Assembly (NCBI RefSeq): GCF_002165625.1
Contig: NZ_NGNS01000016.1
Coordinates: 1-64,000, forward strand
Reading direction: 5' to 3'
Length of the DNA stretch: 64,000 bases
Source: Neiella marina
GTDB taxonomy: Bacteria > Pseudomonadota > Gammaproteobacteria > Enterobacterales > Neiellaceae
This document shows, one piece after another, positions 27,905 through 38,085 of this stretch. The translations under genes were made by a program, and so were the position numbers. Numbering within the stretch: the stretch's first letter is position 1; the number at the start of each line of letters is the position of its first letter. The notes under the pieces are model-generated. The model had not been told where the DNA came from and made no database searches. It worked only from the letters and a program-made list of their open reading frames with translations.

Positions 27905-28984
27905 CTAGGAGTCTTCAGTAATCACCACTCGCTGCAATTGATCATCAATTGACTCCACCGTCTCAGCGTACTTCTCTTTGATCTCCAAAACCTTTGCCAG
28001 TTCCTGAACAAATATTTCGACCAAATCAGGATCAAAGTGGGACCCTGCATCTTGTTGAATAACGTCAATGGCCTTTTCAACGGTCCAAGCCTTTTTGTAT
28101 GGTCTTTCAGTGGTTAACGCATCAAACACATCGGCAATAGCCACGATTCTGGCTTCAATCGGAATATCCGTACCGGCGAGACCATTGGGGTAACCTGAGC
28201 CATCAAATTTCTCATGGTGGTTTTGGGCAATGATCTTTGCCATTTTGAGCAACTCAGAGTCATGGTCGCCGATAATCAATGCGCCGATTTCAGGGTGCTT
28301 GCGCATCGTCACCCATTCATCATCCGTCAGTCGCCCGGGCTTTAATAATATGCTGTCAGGAATACCAATTTTACCGATATCGTGCATTGGCGCGCTTTGC
28401 AGCAACAGGTCACAATAGTCCTCAGGCATTCCCATCGCTTCAGCGATGATACGTGAATAGTGACTCATTCGTACCACATGCATGCCAGTTTCATTGTCCT
28501 TGAACTCGGCTGCGCGGCCAAGGCGGCGGATAATCTGTAGCCGAGTTCCTTCAAGCGCCTTGGTTCGTTCAGCGACCAACGAATCGAGATAACGCTCTTG
28601 ATCATAAAGAGCAAGGTGAGTTTTCACTCGCGCTTGGACCAAAGGAGGGCTAACTGGCTTGGTAATATAATCGACCGCACCGAGCTCAAAGCCTCGCGTT
28701 TCATCAGCCACATCACCTTTGGCGGTGACAAAGATAACGGGGATGCGTGCCGTCCTTGGGTTTTTCTTCAACTCTTGGCAGACTTCATAGCCATCCATTT
28801 CAGGCATCATGATATCAAGCAAGATGATATCTGGAGGTGAAGCATTGTCCGCCAGCTTGAGCGCTTTCATTCCGTTAGTTGCAACACGAATTTTGTAATT
28901 TTTTTTCAGAATACCCGCAATAACATCAAGGTTTTCTGGGGTATCATCGACCACTAAAACGGTTTGTTTAGTGACTTCATTCAT
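27905..28984 (-). CDS. Response regulator with HD-GYP c-di-GMP phosphodiesterase domain
   Basis: A 359-residue two-domain regulator. The receiver domain (about 5-125) has the acidic pocket VLVVDD and the phospho-acceptor in DIILLDIMMPEMDG. The HD-GYP domain (about 145-340) has the catalytic MHDIGKIGIPD (His201-Asp202), HPEIGALII, NHHEKFDGSGYP and AIADVFDALTTERPYK, so c-di-GMP hydrolysis to pGpG/GMP is expected. AGGAG 6 nt before 28984 sets the start. It begins 35 bp after the stop of the giant hybrid kinase gene; the two very likely form one signalling pathway. Confidence 0.94.
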   Translation of the reverse strand: MNEVTKQTVLVVDDTPENLDVIAGILKKNYKIRVATNGMKALKLADNASPPDIILLDIMMPEMDGYEVCQELKKNPRTARIPVIFVTAKGDVADETRGFELGAVDYITKPVSPPLVQARVKTHLALYDQERYLDSLVAERTKALEGTRLQIIRRLGRAAEFKDNETGMHVVRMSHYSRIIAEAMGMPEDYCDLLLQSAPMHDIGKIGIPDSILLKPGRLTDDEWVTMRKHPEIGALIIGDHDSELLKMAKIIAQNHHEKFDGSGYPNGLAGTDIPIEARIVAIADVFDALTTERPYKKAWTVEKAIDVIQQDAGSHFDPDLVEIFVQELAKVLEIKEKYAETVESIDDQLQRVVITEDS

Positions 28985-29019
28985 GTCTATCTCCTGCCAT
29001 CTATCATTAGCAATCACAT

Positions 29020-32000
29020 TCAATCATTAACTGCTAACTGAAACGTGTCCTTTAACAGCTGTTCGGCTTCGTCAAAATCATAGCTATGAATGAGTTCAAT
29101 CAACCGATTCCAGCCTGGGTTTGGGTAGCGCTCAGCTAAGTTTTCGGCCAAATCCACTGCATCTGCATCACTATCAGCCAGCAATAAAAGCAACCGCTGA
29201 AGCTGCTGTTGCGGAGGCATGGCAGATTCCTTTGGCACATCTGGTGTTTTGAGCTCACCCTGCCAAGCCTCGATGGCCTGACAAATACTTCCTGTCAGCG
29301 CTGCTATTGGGGTGATCGCTGCCAGAGCCGATTGAGGATTATCGGAGACCATCTGTTCCAATTCAGCTGCTTGTTGCTGCAACAATTCACACCCAATACT
29401 GCCACTTAACCCTTTAAACGTATGCGACAGCCTTTCAGCTTCTTCAATTTGCTTGTTATTTATTAAGTTTATAAATTCAGTGCTGAAGCCAGCATGGTGT
29501 TCGACAAAGCGTAGCAGCAATTTACGATATATTTTGACGCTACCCTGTACTCGTTGCAGCGCGAGGTCGACATTTAATTCAGGATGCGACGGCCAACTAC
29601 TATGTTCAATAACCCGCGTGCTAGCGGCCCCCGATATATTCAGCCAGTGCAGCAAGGCTCGCTGTAACTGACTGACATCGATGGGCTTGGTAATATGGTC
29701 ATTCATACCGGCAGCCAGGCACTTCTCCCGGTCTCCGGCCATGGCATTTGCTGTCATAGCCAACACTGGTAATTGCTGCCACTGCTCCCTTTTGCGGATT
29801 TGCTGGGTTGCCTCATAACCATCCATTACCGGCATCTGGCAGTCCATCAGTACTAAGTCGAAATCGTTGTTATCCAATGCTTCAAGCGCCAGCAAACCAT
29901 TGTCGACGGCCCTGACATTGGTAAAGCCCAACTCCGCCATGATTTCCAATGCAACTTCTTGGTTCACTGGGTTGTCTTCAGCCAGCAATATCAATTTGCT
30001 TGCCAACACTTCAGGATCGACCTCAATATTGTCGAGGTCAGCCGATTGAGCCGGGTCATCCAAACGTTCACCGAATGCTTCCATAATGCCATCGAGCAAA
30101 GATGAAGGACTAATTGGCTTATGAAGCACTGTATGGAGGTTTAGCGCACGAAGTCGATCATCTAGTTCATCGTTGCCATAGGCTGTGATCATAATAATCC
30201 GCGCAGGCTCTTGCGCTTCCATCGCCAAAATTTGTTCGGCAACTTGCACCCCATCCATGCCCGGCATTTGCCAATCCAACAGCACCAGATCAATCTGATC
30301 GGGCTGGTATTTGTCGAGTGCTTCGTTGCCGTTGCTGGCACACGTCACTTGGAAACCAAAATTACGTAACAGCACTTCCAATACTTCCAAAGTATGAGCA
30401 TTGTCATCCACCAGCAGAATGCGCTTGTTTAACAGTTGCTGACTTGGTTGGCTGCGTTGAACAACGCCATCGGACTGGTCAAAATGAGCAGTGAAAATAA
30501 AATCACTACCCCGTCCCAACTGACTTTCCACCCATATCTCACCATCCATCAAATGGCATAGTCGCCGACAAATCGCCAAGCCGAGGCCGGTGCCGCCATA
30601 TTTGCGAGTGGTAGAGCTATCTGCCTGACTGAAGCTTTGAAACAGTTTACTGGTCTGCTCTGGCGACATACCAATGCCACTATCTCGCACCGTAAACTTA
30701 ACTTGGTGCTTACCATTTGCCGCTGCTAGGTAAGCGACTTTCAACATGATTTCACCGTGCTTGGTAAATTTGAGCGCATTGCTAAACAAGTTAGTGAGGA
30801 TTTGACCTAGCCGTAACGGATCGCCGCGCATCGCGCTCGGGACTTCCTTGGCCACTTCAAACATAATTTCGATGTTCTTATCTTGTGCTTGTGGGCCAAA
30901 CATATCGCTTAGGCGTTCCAACACATCCTCAAGCTTGAAGTCGATTATTTCCAATTCGAGTTTGCCCGCCTCAATTTTGGAAAAGTCGAGAATATCGTTG
31001 ATGATGTTCAGCAGCGCTGTCGCGGCATTGTCAATTTTGCGCACATAGTTGTGTTGTTTGGGATTCAAGGCGGTTTGCAAACACAGATGTGACATACCAA
31101 TAATGGCATTCATCGGCGTTCGAATTTCATGGCTCATATTCGCCAAAAATTCACTCTTCGCTTGATTTGCCGAGTGGGCTTCATCGGTCGCTTGCTTGAG
31201 TTGCTCAGCCAGAATTTTCTGTTCGGTGATGTCATCAACAGTCATCACTGCAACGGCATCACTCGCGTCTTCGGTTGGCAAAGTAGTCACGCTCATATCA
31301 CCCCAGCGCACATCATTGTCTAAGGTGACAAATTGCAATTGGGCATCGACACGTTCTCGCTCTCCAGCTAACAATGACTTGATTAAGCCGCTACATTCAC
31401 TGTGCTGTGACGGGTGAATCAACTCAAGCAAGTGCATTTGTTTGAGTTGTTCCGCGCTATAACCAGCAAATTCGCTGAAGCGCTCGTTACAATTGACCAG
31501 GTTGCCACGGCCATCCATGTTGGTCATGCCGATGCCTGCATTGCTAAACAATGCCTTGAAATGAGCCTCACTGCGTGCACGGTCTTCATCAGCTCGCACC
31601 CGATCATCAATGTTTTGGATATAGCCGTTCCACTCCGCCGCCTCACCATCACGGAAAATCGGCATCGCAGTCCATTCGACCCAAATCCGCTGACCATTTG
31701 GCGAAGTAACCTGAATCTTGAGCGAAATCGGACGACGGTAGCTCTTACTGTCTGCCAGCGACAGCTCTAAACTTGCTCGGTCATCACCAGTTAGCAGACT
31801 GGTGAAGGCATTGAAACCTTTCATTAACTGCTCTTGCGGCAGCCCCAAAGTGCTCAAACTACCGATGCTCACAAAAGTAAATGCGTACTTAGCCTCTGTC
31901 ACCTCGCGCAACTGAAAGACTGTGCCAGGCAGCGAGTTGGTGATGTTGGATAATAACTGCTGAGATTCTCTAAGCTCTTTTTGAGCTTGTTTTTGATCGG

Positions 32001-34257
32001 TGATTTCATTCATCGCACCGTCTAAGTAAAGCGGCGTATCGCCATCAAATACCGCTCGCCCTCTTTCATATAGCCAACGCTCCAGACCATTATTGTCAAT
32101 AATGCGATATTGAATGTTGTAAGGTTCTTTACGACTAATTTTGTCTTCCACTTCGAGTTCTACAAACGGGCTGTCATCCGGGTGGATAATGCTAGCGAAC
32201 GTGCGTTTTTCGTTGTTGATAAAATCGCTGGCTGGGTAGCCCGAAATGTCTTCGATATGATCACTGATGTACTCCATGGTCCAATGCTCATCCAATAGGC
32301 ATCGATAGATAACCCCTGGCACATTAGCCACCATGGTTCTGAATCGCTGTTCACTTTGCTCTAGCCGCTGCTTGGCATGACGCTTTTCGGTGACATCGCG
32401 CAAGATGGCAACAGCGACCCGCTCTTTTTTCTGAGTTAGCGGCAGCAAGCTTAGTTTGACCTCAACCGGAAACTCTTTACCAGACTTACAAACAGCGAAT
32501 AACTCCAACCCTTCGCCCATTTCTCGAGTCACCGGATGTTGGAAGAAACGACCGCGCTGACTCGGGTGATTGCTACGAAAACGCTCAGGTATCAGCAATT
32601 CGACTTTTTCGCCCACCAACTCGGCAGCGCGGTAGCCGAACAGATTGCAGCTTTGAGTGTTGGCATAGGTAATATGACCCTGCTCATTGACCAACAACAG
32701 CGCATCGGGCGAGGTTTCGATGACCGCTTGATACCATTCAGAAGTAGACAACTTTTCTGTCACATCGGTATACAACAATTCCACTGCAACAGCATTGTTG
32801 CTTTCATGGCAACCGTGCATCGAAACATCAAAGCGCACACTGTTGCCATTTCGGTGTTGCAGCGTTACCTGCTGTTCTGAAACATCTACGTGTTGCCCTT
32901 GCAGCAATAGTTGCAAGCTATCGATGTGGGGTTGATTGACCGGTTTGTCAGCTAAACGCTGACGTAAGTTGTTGCCAAATTCCGCCGCAGCTACGCCCAA
33001 AATCAATTCAACCGACTGGCTAACTTGAATCACTTTGCCATCTCGATCCAAGGCTACGTAAATGGCTCGGTAGCCCAACGAATCAATCAGTTCGGCAAAC
33101 CTTTCTGCGCGCTCGGTGCGAATGGTTTGATCCTTTAAGCGCAACGACTTCGCCATATTGCTGACACTGCGCACCACCGCTTTGATTTCTCGTGGCCCGG
33201 CAACATCAATAGCCGTCGTCAAATTGCCCGTGGCCACTTCATTGATGGTATCTTGCAGCTTGACCAACGGCCGCGTCAGGCGCCGACTGATCAACACCCC
33301 CAATACAATTGTCACTAAGCCGAGTAACAGCACTTCCAGCAAGTCTTGCCAAAGTCGCTGATTGGCAACGGCAAAGAACGCTTGCTCTGGCGTCGTCATT
33401 ACCACTAACCAATCAATGAACTCTACAGGTGCATAGGCCATCGAGTAGCCCTCACCATTGATCCGCACATGTTCAAAACCAGACTCGTGATTAAGCATGC
33501 CGTTGGCAATCGCGATAGCGGCACTATCGCGTTCCAACAATTGTGCTAACTGAGTACCATCAAACTCAACTGAATCGTCCTGATGAAAAATTTGTCCTTC
33601 GCGACTCACTATCAGTAGCTGCTCATGGTGCTGAGTCAAACGCGCGGATAGCGATTGAAGCGCAACGTCGGCAGTCACCACGCCTGCGACTTCCCCTTGC
33701 CAGTAAAACGGCGCACTGAAAGTGGTCATCACAACATTACCAGCACCTTCATCAAAATAAGGGCGAACCCAAATTTCACGCTCCATTTGTACCGGCAGCG
33801 TCCACCAATCATGGCTACCATCTTGATAGTCATAGCCATCAACGGCAATATCGATTCGCTTGGTGCGACCGTTATCTGCTCGATACACGTAAGGGCTGTA
33901 AAGGGTTCGACCGGGCAGCCGATTGGGAGCAAAAGCGATCGCCGACCCGTAAATCAAATCGTTGTGCTGAAGTTGCCAATACAACAACTGGTCGATGCGC
34001 TCTTCAGTCGTGTCCTGACCTTGAAGTTCAAGAAATCGCACCACTGCTTTGGTGGTTAATTTGGCCAGCCGGAATTGATCATTAAGCTGACTAGCAACAT
34101 CTTCGGTGATTGCTTCTAAATGACTTTGCTGCTGCTTATTGAGACGCTGATGCTCAAGGTATATTTCGATGCCATCAAGTATCACGACAATCAATAAAAT
34201 AGGAAAAGCGATCCAAAAAACGATGCGGCTTTGAAAAGAGTCCGTCGACAAACGCAT
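29020..34257 (-). CDS. Multi-PAS hybrid sensor histidine kinase with two receiver domains and Hpt
   Basis: A 1745-residue inner-membrane sensor. Order: TM1 (about 12-34), a Cache-like periplasmic domain, TM2 (about 312-330), HAMP, five PAS-like segments (about 380-1010), HisKA with phospho-His in [11 protein letters not shown] (H1043), HATPase (DSGIGM and GGTGLGLAI boxes), REC1 (D1328 in [11 protein letters not shown]), REC2 (D1472 in [11 protein letters not shown]) and a C-terminal Hpt (H1612 in [11 protein letters not shown]). This makes a complete His-Asp-His relay. I prefer the ATG at 34257; a TTG at 34302 is also in frame. The HD-GYP regulator 35 bp downstream is the obvious output. Confidence 0.93.
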   Translation of the reverse strand: MRLSTDSFQSRIVFWIAFPILLIVVILDGIEIYLEHQRLNKQQQSHLEAITEDVASQLNDQFRLAKLTTKAVVRFLELQGQDTTEERIDQLLYWQLQHNDLIYGSAIAFAPNRLPGRTLYSPYVYRADNGRTKRIDIAVDGYDYQDGSHDWWTLPVQMEREIWVRPYFDEGAGNVVMTTFSAPFYWQGEVAGVVTADVALQSLSARLTQHHEQLLIVSREGQIFHQDDSVEFDGTQLAQLLERDSAAIAIANGMLNHESGFEHVRINGEGYSMAYAPVEFIDWLVVMTTPEQAFFAVANQRLWQDLLEVLLLGLVTIVLGVLISRRLTRPLVKLQDTINEVATGNLTTAIDVAGPREIKAVVRSVSNMAKSLRLKDQTIRTERAERFAELIDSLGYRAIYVALDRDGKVIQVSQSVELILGVAAAEFGNNLRQRLADKPVNQPHIDSLQLLLQGQHVDVSEQQVTLQHRNGNSVRFDVSMHGCHESNNAVAVELLYTDVTEKLSTSEWYQAVIETSPDALLLVNEQGHITYANTQSCNLFGYRAAELVGEKVELLIPERFRSNHPSQRGRFFQHPVTREMGEGLELFAVCKSGKEFPVEVKLSLLPLTQKKERVAVAILRDVTEKRHAKQRLEQSEQRFRTMVANVPGVIYRCLLDEHWTMEYISDHIEDISGYPASDFINNEKRTFASIIHPDDSPFVELEVEDKISRKEPYNIQYRIIDNNGLERWLYERGRAVFDGDTPLYLDGAMNEITDQKQAQKELRESQQLLSNITNSLPGTVFQLREVTEAKYAFTFVSIGSLSTLGLPQEQLMKGFNAFTSLLTGDDRASLELSLADSKSYRRPISLKIQVTSPNGQRIWVEWTAMPIFRDGEAAEWNGYIQNIDDRVRADEDRARSEAHFKALFSNAGIGMTNMDGRGNLVNCNERFSEFAGYSAEQLKQMHLLELIHPSQHSECSGLIKSLLAGERERVDAQLQFVTLDNDVRWGDMSVTTLPTEDASDAVAVMTVDDITEQKILAEQLKQATDEAHSANQAKSEFLANMSHEIRTPMNAIIGMSHLCLQTALNPKQHNYVRKIDNAATALLNIINDILDFSKIEAGKLELEIIDFKLEDVLERLSDMFGPQAQDKNIEIMFEVAKEVPSAMRGDPLRLGQILTNLFSNALKFTKHGEIMLKVAYLAAANGKHQVKFTVRDSGIGMSPEQTSKLFQSFSQADSSTTRKYGGTGLGLAICRRLCHLMDGEIWVESQLGRGSDFIFTAHFDQSDGVVQRSQPSQQLLNKRILLVDDNAHTLEVLEVLLRNFGFQVTCASNGNEALDKYQPDQIDLVLLDWQMPGMDGVQVAEQILAMEAQEPARIIMITAYGNDELDDRLRALNLHTVLHKPISPSSLLDGIMEAFGERLDDPAQSADLDNIEVDPEVLASKLILLAEDNPVNQEVALEIMAELGFTNVRAVDNGLLALEALDNNDFDLVLMDCQMPVMDGYEATQQIRKREQWQQLPVLAMTANAMAGDREKCLAAGMNDHITKPIDVSQLQRALLHWLNISGAASTRVIEHSSWPSHPELNVDLALQRVQGSVKIYRKLLLRFVEHHAGFSTEFINLINNKQIEEAERLSHTFKGLSGSIGCELLQQQAAELEQMVSDNPQSALAAITPIAALTGSICQAIEAWQGELKTPDVPKESAMPPQQQLQRLLLLLADSDADAVDLAENLAERYPNPGWNRLIELIHSYDFDEAEQLLKDTFQLAVND

Positions 34258-34375
34258 GTAAGACACAGTCCTGTGAAAACCTACTGTCAACAGGTTAGGC
34301 AATAACTAAACATTTTTCATCTAACTAACCGAAAATAAAGATGAATTGTTTACCTAAACGCCACCGGTAAGTGGA

Positions 34376-34693
34376 TTACTTTTGGCTTTGTTGAGGTGGA
34401 TCGATTTGAATATAGAGTTGCTGTCCTTGATGAGAGTAAGGGCGCCAATACTGATTATTACAGGCGTAGTATTGATAGGGCCTCCGATACAATAAGCAGC
34501 CCGGCGGCATGGAGTAAACCCAATTGAGAATTTGCTGTTGGCGCAGCGCTTCATTCCAAGCATTTTGCTCAATCAACTCTTGTTTTAACGCCCACACATC
34601 AAATTCAGGATCGGAGCTTTTACGCACAACTATCTTGCCAGCAATAGCAGCAGTACAAAACAGCAAGCCCAACATTATTAGAAGGCAACGCAT
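34376..34693 (-). CDS. Small secreted protein of unknown function
   Basis: A 105-residue protein I do not recognise. It starts with a clear signal peptide (CLLIMLGLLFCTAAIAG) and continues with a charged segment and a C-terminal half rich in Tyr, Gln and Pro (YRRPYQYYACNNQYWRPY) with two cysteines that could pair. AAGGGG 6 nt upstream supports the ATG at 34693; the open frame extends to 34840 without family-like sequence. It diverges from the TIGR03899 gene. Confidence 0.6.
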   Translation of the reverse strand: MRCLLIMLGLLFCTAAIAGKIVVRKSSDPEFDVWALKQELIEQNAWNEALRQQQILNWVYSMPPGCLLYRRPYQYYACNNQYWRPYSHQGQQLYIQIDPPQQSQK

Positions 34694-34849
34694 CACATGC
34701 CCCTTGGTTTTCAACCCAACATTAACTTTAGTTCGCATCCGCTCAATGCGCCTCGCAATTTGAAGATGCCAGCAACTTACACCGTTGCCACCTGCGCCCT
34801 TTTCAATCATTCTTGATGCAGGTATCGAAACTAGCAGCAAAGGAACAGC

Positions 34850-35653
34850 ATGGCTTCAGAACCACAAAAAAATAGTGCAATAACTGGTGCCAGAGCCGCA
34901 CTGCAACAAACTGGAGTGACCCTATCAATCACTGGGACAACTTTGGAACAGCGGCTCGACAAACGCCTGCAACAACGCCAACTTCAGTATCAAAAAAACT
35001 TAGAAGCCATTCTATCCAAAGGCTTGCGCTTGATTGAGAAGGCTGCAACCGATCAACCGCTGGATTCAGATTGGCTCGACTGTTTTTTGTCGTTGGCAGA
35101 GAAAAGTTCCAACAGTGATATGCAGGCTCTTTGGGCCAGCATCTTCGCTAAAGAGTCATGCCACGCAGGCAGTTTCAGTATCCGCAGCTTACGGACATTA
35201 AGCGAAATGACACGCAAAGATGCGCAGTTGTTTCAGCAAGCGGTCGCCTTACATAGCCGTACTCCAGGGGATCGCTCTTGTAAGATTATCATAGGCTATC
35301 ACTATGAAACTTGGGGATTTTTCTCAGACAACCATTCGGAAGCGCTAAGCCTCAATCAATTTGGCTTACCCTATTCTGGAATTCTTTGGCTGATGGAGCA
35401 TGGCCTGCTGTTCAATAGCGATCTCGAAACTAGTCCATTATCGCCCAAGCAAGAATATCAAATTAGACTTACAGGGCAGCTACATAGCTTTACCCCAACG
35501 GTCAACAAGCTAAAACTACGCTATTACCGATTTACCCCTGTTGGTGATGAATTGGCCCCATTGATCGGCAACATCAAACACGAAGCTTACCATCAAGCAC
35601 TGCTCACTATGTTTGCCAAAGTAATGAAACCAACCGCAGCAAAAACAAATTAG
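34850..35653 (+). CDS. TIGR03899-like protein
   Basis: A 267-residue cytoplasmic protein of unknown function. The mix of an N-terminal Gln/Arg-rich helix (LEQRLDKRLQQRQLQYQKN), the middle block DSDWLDCFLSLAEKSS, and MQALWASIFAKE resembles the TIGR03899 family seen in Vibrio, Shewanella and relatives, which shares features with DUF2806. That match is from memory. No catalytic motif is visible. AAGGA precedes the ATG. Confidence 0.65.
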   Translation: MASEPQKNSAITGARAALQQTGVTLSITGTTLEQRLDKRLQQRQLQYQKNLEAILSKGLRLIEKAATDQPLDSDWLDCFLSLAEKSSNSDMQALWASIFAKESCHAGSFSIRSLRTLSEMTRKDAQLFQQAVALHSRTPGDRSCKIIIGYHYETWGFFSDNHSEALSLNQFGLPYSGILWLMEHGLLFNSDLETSPLSPKQEYQIRLTGQLHSFTPTVNKLKLRYYRFTPVGDELAPLIGNIKHEAYHQALLTMFAKVMKPTAAKTN

Positions 35654-35728
35654 CAGCAATGTTTTGCGCCAACAATCGACAATAGAGCTAGTCTGATAGA
35701 TACAGTTGTTAAATGAATGGAGTTATAA

Positions 35729-36349
35729 ATGAAGCTCATTGGTATGCTTGATTCGCCATACGTTCGCCGTGTCGCGATTTCAATGCAATTACTGAACATC
35801 GAGTTCGAACATCAATCACTGTCAGTATTCCGAGACTTTGACGAGTTTCAGCGGATCAGCCCTACCGTAAAAGCGCCAACATTGGTTTGCAATAACGGCC
35901 GTTTACTCACGGATTCTAACTTGATTTTGAGCTATCTCGAGGCAATTGCTGGCAATAGCAGGACATTGATGCCACAAGGTATTTCAGAATACCAGCTAGC
36001 ACTTCACATCGTTGGCCTTGCTCTTACCGCATGTGAGAAAAGTGTCCAAATAGTCTATGAGCAACAATTAAGACCTGATGATAAGCAGCATCAGCCTTGG
36101 ATTGATCGTGTCCAAGGCCAATTATTGCATTGCTATCAACTATTAGAGCAGGAACTGTCAAAGAGTAATCTGGCAAAACGCAGTGATGATATTCGCCAGA
36201 CCGGTATCACCGTAGCCTGCGCTTGGTACTTCACTCAACATATGATCCCTGGGGTCATCGACCCAGAGCAATTCCCTTTGCTCTCTCGCTACTCCGCCAC
36301 GGTTGAACAATTGCCGGAGTTTCAAGCTGCGTCATATCATAAAGTTTGA
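35729..36349 (+). CDS. Glutathione S-transferase family protein
   Basis: A 206-residue protein with the N-terminal thioredoxin-fold GST domain (MKLIGMLDSPYVRRVAISM; the SPYVRR block carries the likely active Ser) and the glutathione-binding LLTDSNLILSYLE. The C-terminal helical domain is less conserved. GGAG lies upstream of the ATG. Substrate unknown. A strong shared terminator follows. Confidence 0.85.
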   Translation: MKLIGMLDSPYVRRVAISMQLLNIEFEHQSLSVFRDFDEFQRISPTVKAPTLVCNNGRLLTDSNLILSYLEAIAGNSRTLMPQGISEYQLALHIVGLALTACEKSVQIVYEQQLRPDDKQHQPWIDRVQGQLLHCYQLLEQELSKSNLAKRSDDIRQTGITVACAWYFTQHMIPGVIDPEQFPLLSRYSATVEQLPEFQAASYHKV

Positions 36350-36371
36350 TAGCGGCCGCGGCTTTGCCATA

Positions 36372-36402
36372 AAAAAACACCGCCGATTGGCGGTGTTTTT
36401 TT
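36372..36402. terminator. Bidirectional terminator between GST and rplI
   Basis: AACACCGCC and GGCGGTGTT arms (within 36372-36384 and 36389-36402) form a hairpin with a GATT loop flanked by A7 and T7 tracts. It can end the GST transcript and the ribosomal protein operon, which converge here. Confidence 0.93.
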
Positions 36403-36437
36403 ACGCTCGAGCTCCAGTGAAGGAGCGAAGCAGAAGA

Positions 36438-36890
36438 TTACTCTTCAGCTTCAATTACTACTTTAACAGTTGCAGTAACGTCTGAGTGTACTTGTACGTC
36501 GATGTCGTACTCACCCAGGTTACGTAGCGTGCCCAGTGGCAAACGTACTTCAGATTTAGCAACTTCAACGCCAGCAGCGGTGATAGCTTCAGCCAAATCA
36601 CGAGTACCGATAGAACCGAACAGCTTACCTTCATCACCTGCTTTAGAGGCGATGACAACGCTTTCGAGTTCAGCCAGTTTGGCAGCGCGTGCTTCGGCAG
36701 CAGCTAGCTCGTCAGCCAGTTTTGCTTCCAGTTCTGCACGACGTCCTTCAAACAAAGCAACGTTTTCTTTGTTAGCAACTACTGCTTTGCCTTGAGGCAG
36801 CAGAAAGTTACGAGCGTAACCAGCTTTAACGGTTACTTCATCACCCAGGCTGCCCAGGTTAGCGATTTTATCAAGTAGGATAACTTGCAT
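36438..36890 (-). CDS. rplI: Ribosomal protein bL9
   Basis: 150-residue large-subunit protein. [19 protein letters not shown] and [16 protein letters not shown] are the L9 N-terminal signature, followed by the long connecting helix (Ala/Glu/Lys-rich, about 45-75) and the C-terminal 23S rRNA-binding domain. Last gene of the rpsF-priB-rpsR-rplI operon. Confidence 0.98.
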   Translation of the reverse strand: MQVILLDKIANLGSLGDEVTVKAGYARNFLLPQGKAVVANKENVALFEGRRAELEAKLADELAAAEARAAKLAELESVVIASKAGDEGKLFGSIGTRDLAEAITAAGVEVAKSEVRLPLGTLRNLGEYDIDVQVHSDVTATVKVVIEAEE

Positions 36891-36915
36891 TTTAATCTCT
36901 CCTATTTAGCAGGGC

Positions 36916-37143
36916 TTACTTGTGGCCATCAGTGTATGGCAACAGTGCCAGGTAGCGAGCGCGCTTGATAGCACGAGCCAGCTGACGCTGATACTTAGCA
37001 CTGGTACCAGTGATACGGCTTGGTACGATTTTGCCACTTTCAGTGATGTAGCTTTTCAAAGTAGCAATATCTTTGTAATCGATCTCGGTTACGCCATCCG
37101 CTGTGAAGCGGCAAAATTTACGACGACGGAAAAAACGAGCCAT
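36916..37143 (-). CDS. rpsR: Ribosomal protein bS18
   Basis: 75-residue small-subunit protein; [14 protein letters not shown] and [31 protein letters not shown] (read in pieces) are diagnostic of S18. It binds S6 both in the ribosome and on the operon leader. It starts 11 bp after priB. Confidence 0.98.
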   Translation of the reverse strand: MARFFRRRKFCRFTADGVTEIDYKDIATLKSYITESGKIVPSRITGTSAKYQRQLARAIKRARYLALLPYTDGHK

Positions 37144-37154
37144 GAGGCTATCTC

Positions 37155-37463
37155 CTAGTTAATCTGTTCAATGCTTCTGGCATGCAACACCAAGCGGGTT
37201 AAGCCGTTGGCGGTTTTTTGCTGGCTAATAAAGCCGCTTACTCTTACTTGCATTGCCGTTGTCAAAGACGCTGTTTGCGTCTGCAGCTCTTCGCCACTTG
37301 CCACCACTTGAATCCGACACCACGCTCGGCGCGGTCTGTTGGCTTCTTGCTGCTCCGACTCATGGTCGAGCGAAAAGTGGCAATGGTGAATCCCTGCGGG
37401 GCTTACACTGTGCTGCGGTGCTCGGCTAATAACGCCGCTCAACACCAGCCAGTTATCGGCCAT
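37155..37463 (-). CDS. priB: Primosomal replication protein N (PriB)
   Basis: 102-residue single-OB-fold, SSB-like DNA-binding protein used in PriA-dependent replication restart. [22 protein letters not shown] is the typical start region, and [10 protein letters not shown] and [14 protein letters not shown] are family blocks. Its ATG overlaps the rpsF stop (TAATG), so it is translationally coupled between ribosomal protein genes, the usual gammaproteobacterial position. Confidence 0.95.
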   Translation of the reverse strand: MADNWLVLSGVISRAPQHSVSPAGIHHCHFSLDHESEQQEANRPRRAWCRIQVVASGEELQTQTASLTTAMQVRVSGFISQQKTANGLTRLVLHARSIEQIN

Positions 37464-37876
37464 TACTCTTCAGCGCTAGCTTCTGCAGCTGGTGCTTCTT
37501 CAGTTTTCGCAGGACGCTCTTCACGAGGAGCACGCTCTTCACGAGACGCACGCTCTTCTTTTGCTTTCGCCATTGGCGAAGGCTCAGTCACAGCATCTTT
37601 GGTACGCATGATCACATTGCGGATCACAGCATCGTTGTAGCGGAAACCAGTTTCCAGCTCATCGATTACAGCTTGGTTAGCTTCAACGTTCAGCAACACA
37701 TAGTGAGCTTTGTGCAGCTTGTTGATTGGGTAAGCCAGTTGACGGCGGCCCCAGTCTTCTAGACGGTGAACTTTACCACCATCAGCTTCGATCAGGCCGG
37801 TATAACGTTCAACCATACCAGGAACCTGTTCGCTTTGGTCTGGATGGACCATAAATACGATTTCGTAATGACGCAT
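37463..37876 (-). CDS. rpsF: Ribosomal protein bS6
   Basis: 137-residue small-subunit protein. [18 protein letters not shown] and [15 protein letters not shown] are S6 hallmarks. The last 30 residues are an acidic/basic low-complexity tail with a short repeat ([12 protein letters not shown]) and an Ala/Glu end, the type of tail that RimK extends with glutamates in E. coli. First gene of the operon, preceded by a structured leader. Confidence 0.98.
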   Translation of the reverse strand: MRHYEIVFMVHPDQSEQVPGMVERYTGLIEADGGKVHRLEDWGRRQLAYPINKLHKAHYVLLNVEANQAVIDELETGFRYNDAVIRNVIMRTKDAVTEPSPMAKAKEERASREERAPREERPAKTEEAPAAEASAEE

Positions 37877-37881
37877 GTTTG

Positions 37882-37937
37882 CTCCTTACGGATTATTAGC
37901 TTCGTTAGGCTCAGTCACACCACATAGAAGCAAGGAA
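37882..37937 (-). ncRNA. S6:S18-binding autoregulatory leader of the rpsF operon
   Basis: The rpsF leader can fold so that UUCCUU (37937-37932) pairs with the Shine-Dalgarno AAGGAG (37887-37882), stacked directly on an inner stem GCUUC (37931-37927) with GAAGC (37903-37899). The 3' strand alone carries an 11-nt bulge (37898-37888) containing CCG (37891-37889). Two helices flanking a CCG bulge near the rpsF ribosome-binding site is the known S6:S18 motif, so repression by excess S6:S18 is predicted. Confidence 0.7.
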
Positions 37938-37969
37938 CTAAAGTTAGTTTGACTGATTTAAGGGCGCGT

Positions 37970-37998
37970 AGTGTACAGAAAGCAAACACCAACCGCAA
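37970..37998 (-). promoter_or_regulatory. rpsF operon promoter with GC-rich discriminator
   Basis: On the minus strand TTGCGG (37998-37993) and TACACT (37975-37970) are spaced by 17 bp. The stretch just after the -10 box, ACGCGCCC, is GC-rich, as in promoters under stringent (ppGpp/DksA) control. Confidence 0.65.
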
Positions 37999-38085
37999 CT
38001 GCTCTGATGGAATATTGCAACTCCCGAATTTGGCTCAAATTTGTTAACCTAGCGCGACTTTTTTCAGAAGGTGTTATTCGTCTCA

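Noticed and set aside
37500-37560. Short direct repeats in the rpsF 3' end, checked as a possible repeat array
   Set aside because: They encode the repeated REER-type tail of S6 and have no spacer structure, so they are not a CRISPR or intergenic repeat.
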